DNA from: Quercus robur
Taxonomy: Eukaryota; Streptophyta; Magnoliopsida; Fagales; Fagaceae
Length of the DNA stretch: 64,000 bases
Assembly (NCBI RefSeq): GCF_932294415.1
Contig: NC_065535.1
Span: forward strand, 67,229,862 to 67,293,861
Direction of reading: 5' to 3'
Both the position numbers and the translations under genes were made by a program. Shown piece after piece: positions 33,353 to 43,216 of this stretch. Numbering within the stretch: position 1 is the first letter of the stretch; each line of letters starts with the position of its first letter. The notes beneath the pieces are model-generated. The model saw only the letters and a program-made list of their open reading frames with translations. It was not told the DNA's origin and did no database searches.

Positions 33353-33775
33353 TCATGACATCATGACCCTAAATTCATCAAAATTGAGGACCCCATCACC
33401 ATTGAGATCAAATTGAGAAATCATCACCTTACAGTCATCGATAGTTCTGGACTCACCCAGTCTACTAAGCATCTTCTTAAGGCTCTTGGGTGTAATACAT
33501 CCACTACCATCCATTTCATACATCTTAAATGCTTCTTTCAAATCCTTCACTTTCTCTTCCTCTTCCCCTCCTTCAAGAAACCTCACGAAGTCTTCAAAAC
33601 CCAACAACCCATCTCCATCTGAGTCCAGCAACTCCACCACCGCATCCGCCTCCGCCAGCAAAAGCTCCCCACCTATTGCCTCAACACATTGCTGCAGCTC
33701 CGAGGGTGATATCTTTGAATCTCCATTGTCATCAAAGTGATTGAACACACGCTCATATTGTGTGAGTTTGTCCAT
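33353..33775 (-). CDS. Calmodulin-like calcium sensor (CML38/CML31-like)
   Basis: This is an intact single-exon gene of 140 aa, close to the usual size of the small CML37/38/39 group. Four EF-hand positions are visible: loop 1 D15-E26 (DDNGDSKISPSE), loop 2 D51-D62 (DSDGDGLLGFED), a degenerate loop 3 at E87-S98 (starts with E, no terminal acid) and loop 4 D123-E134 (DLNGDGVLNFDE). Hence three sites probably bind calcium. An acidic linker 'EGGEEEEKVKD' separates the two lobes. 'CITPKSLKKMLSRLGESRT' is the group's signature in the third hand. There is no N-terminal acylation or membrane signal. Members are cytosolic/nuclear sensors induced by wounding, hypoxia and calcium; that is family knowledge. 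The 3' end abuts the satellite array. Confidence 0.93.
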   Translation of the reverse strand: MDKLTQYERVFNHFDDNGDSKISPSELQQCVEAIGGELLLAEADAVVELLDSDGDGLLGFEDFVRFLEGGEEEEKVKDLKEAFKMYEMDGSGCITPKSLKKMLSRLGESRTIDDCKVMISQFDLNGDGVLNFDEFRVMMS

Positions 33776-34097
33776 ACTGCTGTTATGGAAGTTTATGTTA
33801 TAGCCTATTTTACTTTCAAAAAAAATATGTACTCAAACCAAATTAGCTATAAAACTAAAAATACAAAACTAAACCAAGCAAAAGAACTAAAAAACTAACC
33901 CAAAAACGCTATAAGAAAATAGACAAGGGTGACGCTTATATATGCCCTTAATTAGGCAAGGGTAAGAACTAAGAACTTGGTATTGCTTTACAAAGAAATA
34001 TTCGGAAAGTGAGCTTCTTTGAAAGTAGAAAAGTGAACTTTTTTCTCGTGAAAAATCAAAAATGAATCTGAACCTGTTTCTGGTACGGAATGCGTGG

Positions 34098-34136
34098 TTT
34101 AAATAGATGCTACGATGCCGCGTGTCGTAGTTGACC
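34098..34136 (-). promoter_or_regulatory. CML promoter: TATA, CGCG box and W box
   Basis: Read on the minus strand, TATTTAAA (34105-34098) lies about 325 bases upstream of the CML ATG. Just upstream are the CGCG-box core CCGCGT (plus strand 34118-34123, the type bound by CAMTA factors) and a W box, TTGACC (plus strand 34131-34136, the type bound by WRKY factors). These fit the stress-inducible expression known for CML38-type genes. Function is inferred from motif and position. Confidence 0.5.
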
Positions 34137-34139
34137 AAC

Positions 34140-36380
34140 TAACTTGTAAGACCGGGAATTTTCAACTGAACTTGCAAGGTGATTTCGTAATTACGACGAT
34201 GTGAAGACCGTGGACCTGTAATTGTCTCACGTCATGGAGCACGACTGAGCTCTTTTCTTTGAGATTGTTCCAAAATTTTCAGTAAAGCTCTTGCCCAAAT
34301 TCATAAACGTGATACTACAAGAACTTTCTCTATCTTATCTAATGACAAATGTAAATATTAAAAAAATTAAGACAGAATGGCCCAAACCAGTTGTAAACTC
34401 ATGTTTTTGTAGAACAAATAATTTAATCTCTTGGTATTTTTATGGAGTAGTACATAAATCCTAGCCGTCAGCATAGTACTCAAGCGCTTTTTAGTAAAAA
34501 AATTCTACCTTATGTTTAGCCGCCGTCATAGTGTTTTCACACTCTGCATTGGATCCATTGTAAATTCAATTTTAACCGCAAATAAGTATTTTATATAAAA
34601 TGACACTATGTTATCTGTATCAAAATCCAATAATTAAACAAGAGACATGCATGTAATAATATTGACAAATCTCACATTTATTGAATTTTAATATTGTGAT
34701 ATAGTATAATTTGATACCAAATACATACGATACATGGCCCCAAAAAAACTCACCGTCTCCATTTTCTTGGGCTGCTTCAACTCCACCGAGAACAATACTA
34801 TTCTTTCTTCATCAGGCATCAAGACACAGCAGGGCGGGCCGCCTCCCATCGATCAGTCACCATGCATCCACCAAACCATGCCGGTTCAACAACCGTCCAA
34901 TTCACGTGGTGCTCACAATAGCGACCCAGCCGAGTCAACTCACGTGGTGCTCTCAAGCTCTAGATTTGCGACATCCAATAAGTCGACCACCACCATCAAA
35001 TCAAAAGTTGATGTACCGAATATCTGTATCCACGCTGTTTATGGGTTTGAGATCCAAAAAACTAATGACTCAAGTCTCAAGGGTTGTTAGTCATGTGATT
35101 ACTAATGACTCATTGGGTTCAAAAGCTTAGACGAGGCAGTCACTCTTGGTCGGAGGCAATTCACAACCCACACGGAGTCCGATGGAATTGCTTCTAAAAA
35201 AAATAAAAGGAAGGCTCTGTAGACCTTCCAGTGCTCCTTCACCAAAATGCAAAGTGGGACACAAGTGGGCCAGCCCACTTGTTTTTTGTATGTTCAAATT
35301 TTGGACCTTCGTTTCAAAAAAGAAAAAAAAAAGAAGCCAATGTGGAATTTCAATATGTTGCTATATTAGCCCTATCCATGTCAAGTAATGACATAGGAAC
35401 CTATGTCAGCCAGATGTTAGCTTTGTCATCAATGCCATGTTAATGATACAAAACCTTCTAATGTCAATGGAGTAGCGTTGGTGTCATATTAAGCTATAGA
35501 TTTAAGACATTTTAAACTAAAGTTTTCACTATTAATTTACTAGTCACCTTAGAAATCAGATTAATAGCCCTAGGGTTGTTTTTCCTATTTAAGAGCTTTT
35601 TAACCTCCCAAGACAATTTAGTTTTCTCATCAATAAAATTTTATAGGGTTTTTCTCCTATATTTTCAAGTGGATTTAGGAATTCTTCATGTAGATTCAAG
35701 AGTTTACAACTTAAAGCAAACGTGTATTGTTTCTTGTGGCTTTTTGCCTGTATTAGATTCGAACTCCACCCATACCCAAAAAAAAAAAAACTAATCACTG
35801 TCTTATCTTGTGATGATGAAAAACAATTATCATGAAACAAATTACATAATATCTAAAAAAAGAATATAAAAATTCCAAACACAAAACCCTTTCTTCTTTA
35901 GTTTTGTTGGTTTTGATTTTTTTCCCCTTGTGGGTGGCTTTGAATCACCTCAAACACAAGTATGATGGATTGGACTTGGACCCCATGCAGCCACGCCCAA
36001 TAACTATGCATGGGGCATGATGATGAAGAGTCGCCCCAAAGTCCACAATTGAGAATGAGCTAGAAGGCATTGTGCGAAAGGAATCAAGTCATAGGAAGAA
36101 ATACCGGCTTTGATGTACTAGAAGGTAGATATCCAACAACCGTCAAAACTACCTCAACCATATGAACCAATATGAATTACGTACCAAAAAAAAAGTGGCA
36201 TGGACGGAGTTTCGGACAAAAAAGCATCTTCCCCTAATTCGATTTTTCATTGACTTCTGAAATTTTGTGGTATATAAACAATATGGAGTGCTTTTTAACT
36301 AGAATTCCACGTTTTTGAAGCCACTTTAATACTGCACTTTGGCCATGTTTTTCAAGTCAAACCGGCAATCATGACGATAT
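34140..36380. other. Intergenic DNA, no recognised gene
   Basis: AT-rich sequence with one more balanced island at 34730-35130. An open frame there (34734-35090, 118 codons, Ser/Thr-rich) matches nothing I know and is probably chance. The rest shows A/T runs and no recognisable element. Confidence 0.4.
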
Positions 36381-36384
36381 AAAA

Positions 36385-36545
36385 TCATATATAAAATAAA
36401 TTATTTTACAATATATTTACTAATTATTGTTGTAGTCAATTTTTATTGTGGTTCCCATCTGAATTTATAGTTAACATTAATTTTTCATTTATCAATATCC
36501 ATTTAATACATTAATAGTTTGTAAAATAATTTATATATTTAACAT
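36385..36545. repeat. AT-rich inverted repeat (MITE-like)
   Basis: 'ATAAATTATTTTACAA' near 36396 is inverted as 'TTGTAAAATAATTTAT' near 36519. There is no coding content. AT-richness makes chance partly possible. Confidence 0.35.
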
Positions 36546-36744
36546 TTTTATAAAATATTTTTGCCGAGTTTTGTTAACAAATATTAATATAAAGGGTTGT
36601 TAGGTAAGTGAGAGTGCATTATAAAGGTTTCTTTTTATAAAAAAAAGGAAAGTATTATAAAGGGTTGTTAGGTAACTGAGTGTATCCCCAATTCCCACAT
36701 ATGTTCCTTGACCAATGAGTCTCACATTTGTTGAGGAGAGGCAG

Positions 36745-37215
36745 ATTAATTTATTTTTATTTTTTATTTTAGTAAAAATTCAGAACTTTATTGAATAAAC
36801 TTCAAGATATTACATCAGCTGTCAAAACAGCAACAAAATTTAAAGGTAAGTGCTCCAACCAAAGAGAAACATCTTTATAGATGTCACTAGATGAGAAGCA
36901 AACATAAAAGCAACATTAATATTATTGGAAGCTCTACAAACAAAATCCAAAGTACAAGAACGAGCATGTTGTAATTTTTCTAGAATGTCCTCTAACAAAT
37001 TACAAATGACCATATGTTAGTTGTTGGATTGCTCCCAATCCCATCCTTCAAAACTTTGACAGAACAAAACGCAGTACCAAACTTTGACAGAACCATGCTC
37101 ATCTTCAATCACAGCACCAAACAAACGCAGTGAATATATCCTTGCATGGCAAATTAAAATTTTATTCATATTGATCAGAACTGGGCCATGCAACTTATTT
37201 GTGATGAACTGGCCC
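36745..37215 (-). mobile_element. LINE 3'-end remnant (RNase H tail), tentative
   Basis: T-rich sequence at 36749-36775 is followed by 'AACTTTATTGAATAAA', as expected for the poly(A) end of a minus-strand LINE. Minus-strand translation gives scattered RNase-H-tail-like phrases ('RASNNINVAFMFASHLV', 'LFGAVIEDEHGSV'). Frames are broken. The family assignment is weak. Confidence 0.4.
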
Positions 37216-37974
37216 AACTAGCATTATAAAAGACTAGAAATGGTGGGCCATTATATTGGGTTAGAGATGAGATATATGTTTTTTTTTTATAAAAAGCCCT
37301 TTAACTTATAAATAATTATATATACTAGTCAATAATCCATATAATGCATGGTAAATTTTTATAAAATACAATATTTTCTCTGTTTTATTTTTTAAAATAT
37401 ATTTAATTTGATAATTACGATAGTTATTAATATAATTTTTTCATGATTGTATTTATATATAAATTATTAATTTGTGGCAAATATTCTATTAGAATTTATA
37501 GATATATAAAGTTTTATAGGAATTCCTTATAAAGTTTTAAACTCAATTAATATATATCATCATGGAAAAATGTGGGCTTTCAAAAACTTATGAGTCAATA
37601 TTAGAAAAAGTCAACAAAAAGTTAAAATTTTTTGTTTTATATATATGGTGATAATCTTGAAATAGTAAACTAGTATTAGTTGATACTGAAATATTTCGTT
37701 TCTTACTAAACTATAATGGCCTTGTATTGACAACTTTGCTCCAAGCATAAAATATTATCATCAATGGGATTTTTTGCAACGTTATTGGTGCCATCAACTC
37801 CTCGTTCGCACAAGGAGACTGGAATATAAAAGGCTACATCCACTTGGGCTTATCTAGCTTTCAAGTTTGGATTGCTTCCCAAAGTCCTTGGGTTGCAAAT
37901 ACAGCGGCCCGGGTCTTACAAAATGGGCTTCTACTGTCATCATCTATGGGCCTCTTGTCCTCCTATCTATACTA
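37216..37974. other. AT-rich intergenic DNA
   Basis: No gene, no clear repeat; long A/T tracts only. Confidence 0.4.
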
Positions 37975-37982
37975 GCTCTTTT

Positions 37983-38664
37983 TGGCGATTTTGGCCCATT
38001 AGCATTTATTTTTAAAATATTTAGGCCCGAAACACTGTTTGGGAAATATATAGCAATATACCACTTTTTTAGGTACTCGAGTTTGGCAAGCTCGAGTACC
38101 ATGTTTTTTTAATCCACTATCGCCCCATATTCAAGGAACCCTATAGTGGCGTTTTTAAGCCCTATAGTGACGTTTTCGGGCCAAAAAACGCCACTATAGG
38201 GCCCCTTGAACCTGTTATGGGGGCTTATAAAAAAATTTTGCAGGAAAACGCCGCTATAGGGACCAAAAACGTCACTATAGGGCTTAAAAACGCCACTATA
38301 GGGCCACTTGAACCTGTTATGGGGACTTATAAAAAAATTTTGCAGGAAAACGCCGCTATAGGGCCCGAAAACGTCACTATAGGGCTTAAAAACGCCACTA
38401 TAGGGCCCCTTGAACCTGTTATGGGGACTTATAAAAAAAATTTTGCAGGAAAACGCCGCTATAGGGCCCGAAAACGTCACTATAGGGCTTAAAAACGCCA
38501 CTATAGGGCTCCTTGAATATGGGGCGATAGTGGATTAAAAAAACATGGTACTCGAGCTTGCCAAGCTCGAGTATCTAAAAAAGTGGTATATTGCTATATA
38601 TTTCCCAAACAGTGTTTCGAGCCTAAATATTTTAAAAATCAATGCTAATGGGCCAAAATCGCCA
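37983..38664. mobile_element. Non-autonomous TIR transposon with ~170-bp inverted arms and 102-bp tandem core
   Basis: The ends are TGGCGATTTTGGCCC and GGGCCAAAATCGCCA, flanked by identical GCTCTTTT (37975-37982 and 38665-38672; 9 bp if the adjoining A is counted). The arms stay nearly identical for about 170 bp. Each arm also contains its own hairpin built on TACTCGAG...CTCGAGTA. The core (about 38143-38505) is a tandem repeat: CCACTATAGGG recurs at 38191, 38293, 38395 and 38498, a 102-103-bp period, with related 'CGCCGCTATAGGG' and 'CGTCACTATAGGG' in each unit. Long open frames on both strands (38109-38501 minus, 38217-38492 plus) just translate the repeat. TSD length fits hAT (8) or MULE (9). 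Confidence 0.85.
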
Positions 38665-38672
38665 GCTCTTTT

Positions 38673-39027
38673 TTCTCTTTTACTGTGCAACGGTGCGATT
38701 AATACCTTTTAACGTATTCCTCTTTTTTTGAAAAGTCAGTTCAGAGTTCAGGACTCTGAGGATTCTCTCTGAATTCCCTCTAGCTGAGGTACACTCATCG
38801 TTCTCTTTGTGAATCCACTTATGGGTCCTTCATTTCTCAGCTTAAATTTAACCGCTTTACTTAGCTTCCTTTTACTTGTGCTGCTTTTGAATTTGAAATT
38901 TGTGGGTTATACTTGGTCCTCCAATTCAATTATGTATCTCAACCAGCTAAGCTTCTGGGTTTATATATTGCTACCAAACTTTGAACTTTAGTGTTGCCAA
39001 GCCTATTCTAAAATGAATTTAATGGAA

Positions 39028-39059
<32 letters not shown>

Positions 39060-40235
39060 GGGTGTGTGGCTGGCAAGTGGTTAGATATTACATTAATATG
39101 AAGATGGGTTTTGATTTAGGCCTTCAGCACTAGGCTGAGGAGGCTTTATCTGCTTGGAAAGGGAGCAATCACCAATGCAAGAAGAATAATAGGGGATGTA
39201 GATTGAAGTAGAGGTTTTTTTTGCTGTGTGTACAGTATGCACTATGCACTACCTTACCGTATGATTTTGCCGTCTGGATTCGAGTGGAGAAAATAATGTT
39301 GTGCCATATCAAGGTTGAAGCTTTTTTTTTTTTTTTTTTTTTTTTTTGCACAATTGGTAAGGTAGTTCAAACAACAATTTTCAATATTTAAACACTGAAA
39401 ATTGTGGGCCAATAAAAAAAAAAATCACGTTTGGCAAGAGATTTCATTTGGAAGAGTTTGAGTTACGTTTCTCATTTTATCTCTTTTTACTAGTTTTCAA
39501 TTTTCAAATAACATTACTTAATAACACTTTTCTAAATATTTAGAAAAGTATGAGATCCATTTGATAAGACTTAACATAAGTACATCTCTCTTTCTTTTAC
39601 ATTCACACCTCATCTTTTTTTTTTTTTTTTTTTTCCCTTTTTTTTTTCTCTCTTTTCCTCCCTTTTCTCTCTCACACGTGCACTCCTCTAATAAATATTA
39701 ATAAAATAATTGTACCTGTCAGAAAGTTACAACTTAAAAAAAAAAAAAAAATACATCCACATACTATATATACAATTATATTTTTTCACATTTTAAAATA
39801 TGTTGTTTGAAATATGGTACCAAACATATTTTTTGTATTATGAATATTTTAAACACATATTTTCACAACACTTTTTAAACAACAATTTTCACATCATTTT
39901 GAACAACAATACTTAAAAGTTACTACCAAATAGCCTATAGCATTTATTGTATTTGCAACTCAAAAGGAGAAAAAGGAAATTTGTATAAAAGAAACAAAGA
40001 AAGATTACCAAATAAGACTTGATAGTTAGATTGTACTAAATTTTTTGTTTCAGGGCTTGTTTGGTACAAGTAAAACACAATATGAACTTTATTTCCACAT
40101 TGGACATCAGGGGACAAGTGCACCCAAAGAGGATCCGTACCCCTTTTAAGGATATGAATTACCATGTGACGTGGTACATTCAGTGTTAGGATAAGAATAC
40201 AAGCCTCTTGGAGTTTGGGTGCAAAATCAAAATTT
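38673..40235. other. Intergenic DNA with long T homopolymers
   Basis: T runs near 39030-39059 and 39322-39347 bracket a ~260-bp segment, and others lie near 39617-39650. No gene is recognised. A splice-donor-like CTGAG|GTACAC near 38787 could mark an unknown leader exon, but nothing coding follows. Confidence 0.35.
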
Positions 40236-40375
40236 AAGGAGAAAATACACCATGTATTTATTATATGTTTCCTCTCTCTCACATTGAGGTGGACCTCACA
40301 TGTGTAGAGTCTACCTCCATGTGAGATGAGGGATACATGCACTAAATACATGGTATACGGTATATCTCCTCAAGT
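40236..40375. mobile_element. Small hairpin MITE
   Basis: The left end 'AGGAGAAAATACACCATG' and right end 'ATACGGTATATCTCCT' are inverted copies with a few gaps, and 'CCATGTATTTA' / 'TAAATACATGG' extends the stem. Inner sequence 'CTCACATTGAGGTGG' / 'CCTCCATGTGAG' adds a second stem. Length is about 138 bp. Confidence 0.55.
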
Positions 40376-40770
40376 GTAAGATGGATTAACTTTAATCGTA
40401 CGTTTTTCAAATATATAATATAATAATTTCTAATAAAAATATGCATAGCATATACTAATAAAAAGAAGTTAATAGAGTCAAAAAATTAATGTATTTTTCT
40501 AATTAGCTAAAATTGATGGTGCAATTGCACTATTTGTAAGTTCAAAATTTGATATAAGTTATTTCCATTTCTTAAATTTTTATATAGTAAAAGTGATAAC
40601 AATTATTTATGGACAACAATATGATAACAATCTTCTCATAGAAAGTTCAAATAAACATTTTGTATAATTGGGATAGCTATGATAAAATGAAAAATATGGT
40701 TCTTTAAAAATAAATCCAAAAGGTAAAGACCAAAAACCCACAGGAATAGTAAATAATCCTTGTTCATGTA

Positions 40771-40805
<35 letters not shown>

Positions 40806-40864
40806 GTAATACAACACCATAAGAAATGTTTCTTTAATAAATCAATGTTCATATCATTTTCTTA
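40376..40864. other. AT-rich intergenic DNA with (TA)n
   Basis: A (TA)n microsatellite lies at about 40775-40802. No gene is seen. The gypsy insertion begins right after the AAGAT at 40865-40869. Confidence 0.4.
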
Positions 40865-40869
40865 AAGAT

Positions 40870-42823
40870 TGTGGTGGGCCTTTTTTGAGATATAAGGCTG
40901 GGCTGCCTCCTACTGTACTGGGCCTAAGTGTTCTAGATAAGAGAGTTGAGACCGGTCCAATTGTAACCCAACTTGGTCCGACTTGTGCACAAACTATGCC
41001 CCGTTTGCCGAAATTTTGGTCACATGCCCATGACAGGCGGAGCTGCTATGGAAGAGTTATGGTAAACAGATGTAATAATAATAAAAGAAAGCATGTTTGC
41101 CATTAGACAGAATAAATAAAGGATCCTTAATTAAAATGAAGACCACAACGACAAGAAACGCCTCGTAAATGAAATAGTAGAAATAAGCAGAGAAGAAATG
41201 AGTTATCAAAGAAGGAAAAGATCAATCCACCACGCTAAGTTATGTTATAGGACCAAGACCAAGGAGGGAACCATTTCCTCAATGTGAGTAATCTCTTAGG
41301 AAGATCCTGTCATAGAAATTAATCACTTTGAGGGAACGGGCCTAAATGACTTGTGCCCAAAAAAGTCCTTTGCCTCTAACAAAGAGTAGGCATTTAGGGG
41401 GAGAGAGGAGATTAACCTATTGGTGCATGCCTGCCATTCTATGCTCTCTATTTTTGTTCTTCTTTATCCTCTTTTCTTTTCTCAATGCTTACCTATCTAG
41501 TAATGTTGTGATTCTCTCCTAGAGGTTACTATTGTCGTAATGATGATCCCCTTTTACTATGCATGACAAGGGTTCTTTATATACTGCCTGTCGTGACTGA
41601 TTTTTACCATTTTAGCCTTTAACTACCCTTGTCTGGTCTGGAAATCCCTGCCGACTACCACTGGCTTGTCAGTTGTCCAACCACCATCATTTACTTGTGC
41701 TGGTTGCTCCACTTCCCATTACCAGACAAATAAGATTATTTTGTTTGCTTGCTCACCGTGGCATTCTTATCCATCACGATGTGGGTGTTCTCTCTTTCTA
41801 TCCCTCATGGCATGCACCTAGTGGTTCCAACTCATCCTTACTTCTTTTGAGCAATATGTTATCCCAGCAGGACATTTTCCCAAAAAAACCTGAGTAGGAA
41901 TCCTAGAATAGGTTTTCCCTTCTCCCCATCGCCAGACCATACCCTTTCTTACCTCTGACTCATGACTCACCACTTCCTGTATTGGCTGGGAACAAACTGG
42001 TGATGTCTGGGCCTTGCGCGTGCTTCACTTTTGTGTACGTCCAAAACTTGTTCGCTGCTCATGCATTTGCCGTGGTCTGGAGGCTCATCTGTACATTCTG
42101 CCGCTCATCCTTGACTTCTTATGGCTTGAGCTATTTTCTGATTTCCCATTCTTTATGGCCTACTCCTTTTAGGGGCTAGGCTTCGCTTGATTGTGGGCTT
42201 TTCTTCCTTCAACCTACTCTTTTACTCATTCCGTAGTCTTGCTACCATTCCTACCGTACCACTCTACCATTCCTGTTGTGATGTTATTTGACCCAAGTTT
42301 GCTCGGCCTCTTTGGGCCTGCTGCTTATTCTTCTCTCAATGACTCAATATGGTCATTGGATTCATACTCAAGCTATTTTAGGCTTTTTTATTACATTGCT
42401 TGTGGGCTCCTTTGTTCCATTTATTTCTTCTTGGGCATCCTTGGCCCTTTTTCTAATTCTGCGATCCCATGGGTTTTTACTAACTCTTTTGGGCTTCCTT
42501 AGTCCAATTACCTTATCCTTCATCCTTGGGGGCTCATGGACTTTCTATCAACCCCTTACTTTCTTTACTTGTATTACTTCGGGCCTGCTGTGGCCCATTC
42601 TCACTTTTCTACATCACATACTGCCCATGGGTTTGCTACTTCTCTCTCCAGGCTCTTTTAGGCCCGTTTGCTTCCTCAAGGCCCATTTATTTATTTTATG
42701 GGCCTATGATCCATTATTCCTGCCACTCGGATTTAGTGGTTTTTCTATCCACTCATTAACTCTTCTCTGCCCATATTATTGGGCTTCTTCCCTCTACTGG
42801 GCTTTCCAAAATGAGCATCAATA
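40870..42823 (-). repeat. 3' LTR of the gypsy element (1954 bp)
   Basis: Begins TGTGGTGGGCC on the plus strand and ends at a position aligned with the other LTR's CAACA, here mutated to CAATA. From about 42300 to 42820 it has a dozen TGGGCC/TGGGCT motifs on both strands, the core of TCP-bound site II elements. This dense block lies just upstream of the plus-strand PMD gene. Long open frames inside (e.g. 42288-42836) are stop-free LTR sequence, not genes. Confidence 0.9.
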
Positions 42824-43216
42824 TTTAGCCCCCTGAGCATATGAAGCGTTCCTGAGGTTTATATGCGAATAATAGACTTTCCTGTCCTTTCTGTCTTTCC
42901 TTCTTCTTTTTCTTCGTGGGCTTTTTTGAACAGTGGACCCTAATTCATATGTTTTTCTTTTCTTGCCATGAACATTGTTGTCTTTTCAAATTTCCCAATT
43001 TAGCAGTTATTTTGAAACACAGCCCCCGCTTCATTAATTTCATCCTTTATCCGATGGCTAACCCATTGCATCCTTTTGCGTCAACTTTAATGACGTTGGT
43101 ACTTAAGGGAGATTCTCTTCATATTCCAAACACAATCACTTTCTCCCTTTTCCTTCCTTCACTGTGTTCTTTCTCTCAAACACCATCATCCATTTACTCC
43201 AACCAACCGCTACACC

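Noticed and set aside
34734-35090. A 118-codon Ser/Thr-rich open frame that might be a small secreted protein.
   Set aside because: No signal peptide, no cysteine pattern, no family I recognise, and no clear promoter or poly(A) site; kept only as an intergenic note.
38109-38501. Long open frames on both strands (130 and 91 codons) that look like repeat proteins.
   Set aside because: They simply translate the 102-bp tandem DNA repeat in opposite directions; there is no independent coding signal.
38143-38510. 'CACTATAGGG' resembles the end of the T7 phage promoter, hinting at vector contamination.
   Set aside because: The upstream part of the promoter is absent and the motif is part of a 102-bp repeat inside a transposon with a target duplication.
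42288-42836. A 182-codon hydrophobic open frame suggesting a membrane protein.
   Set aside because: It lies wholly inside the LTR; the matching region of the other LTR has a different frame. Stop-free pyrimidine-rich sequence explains it.
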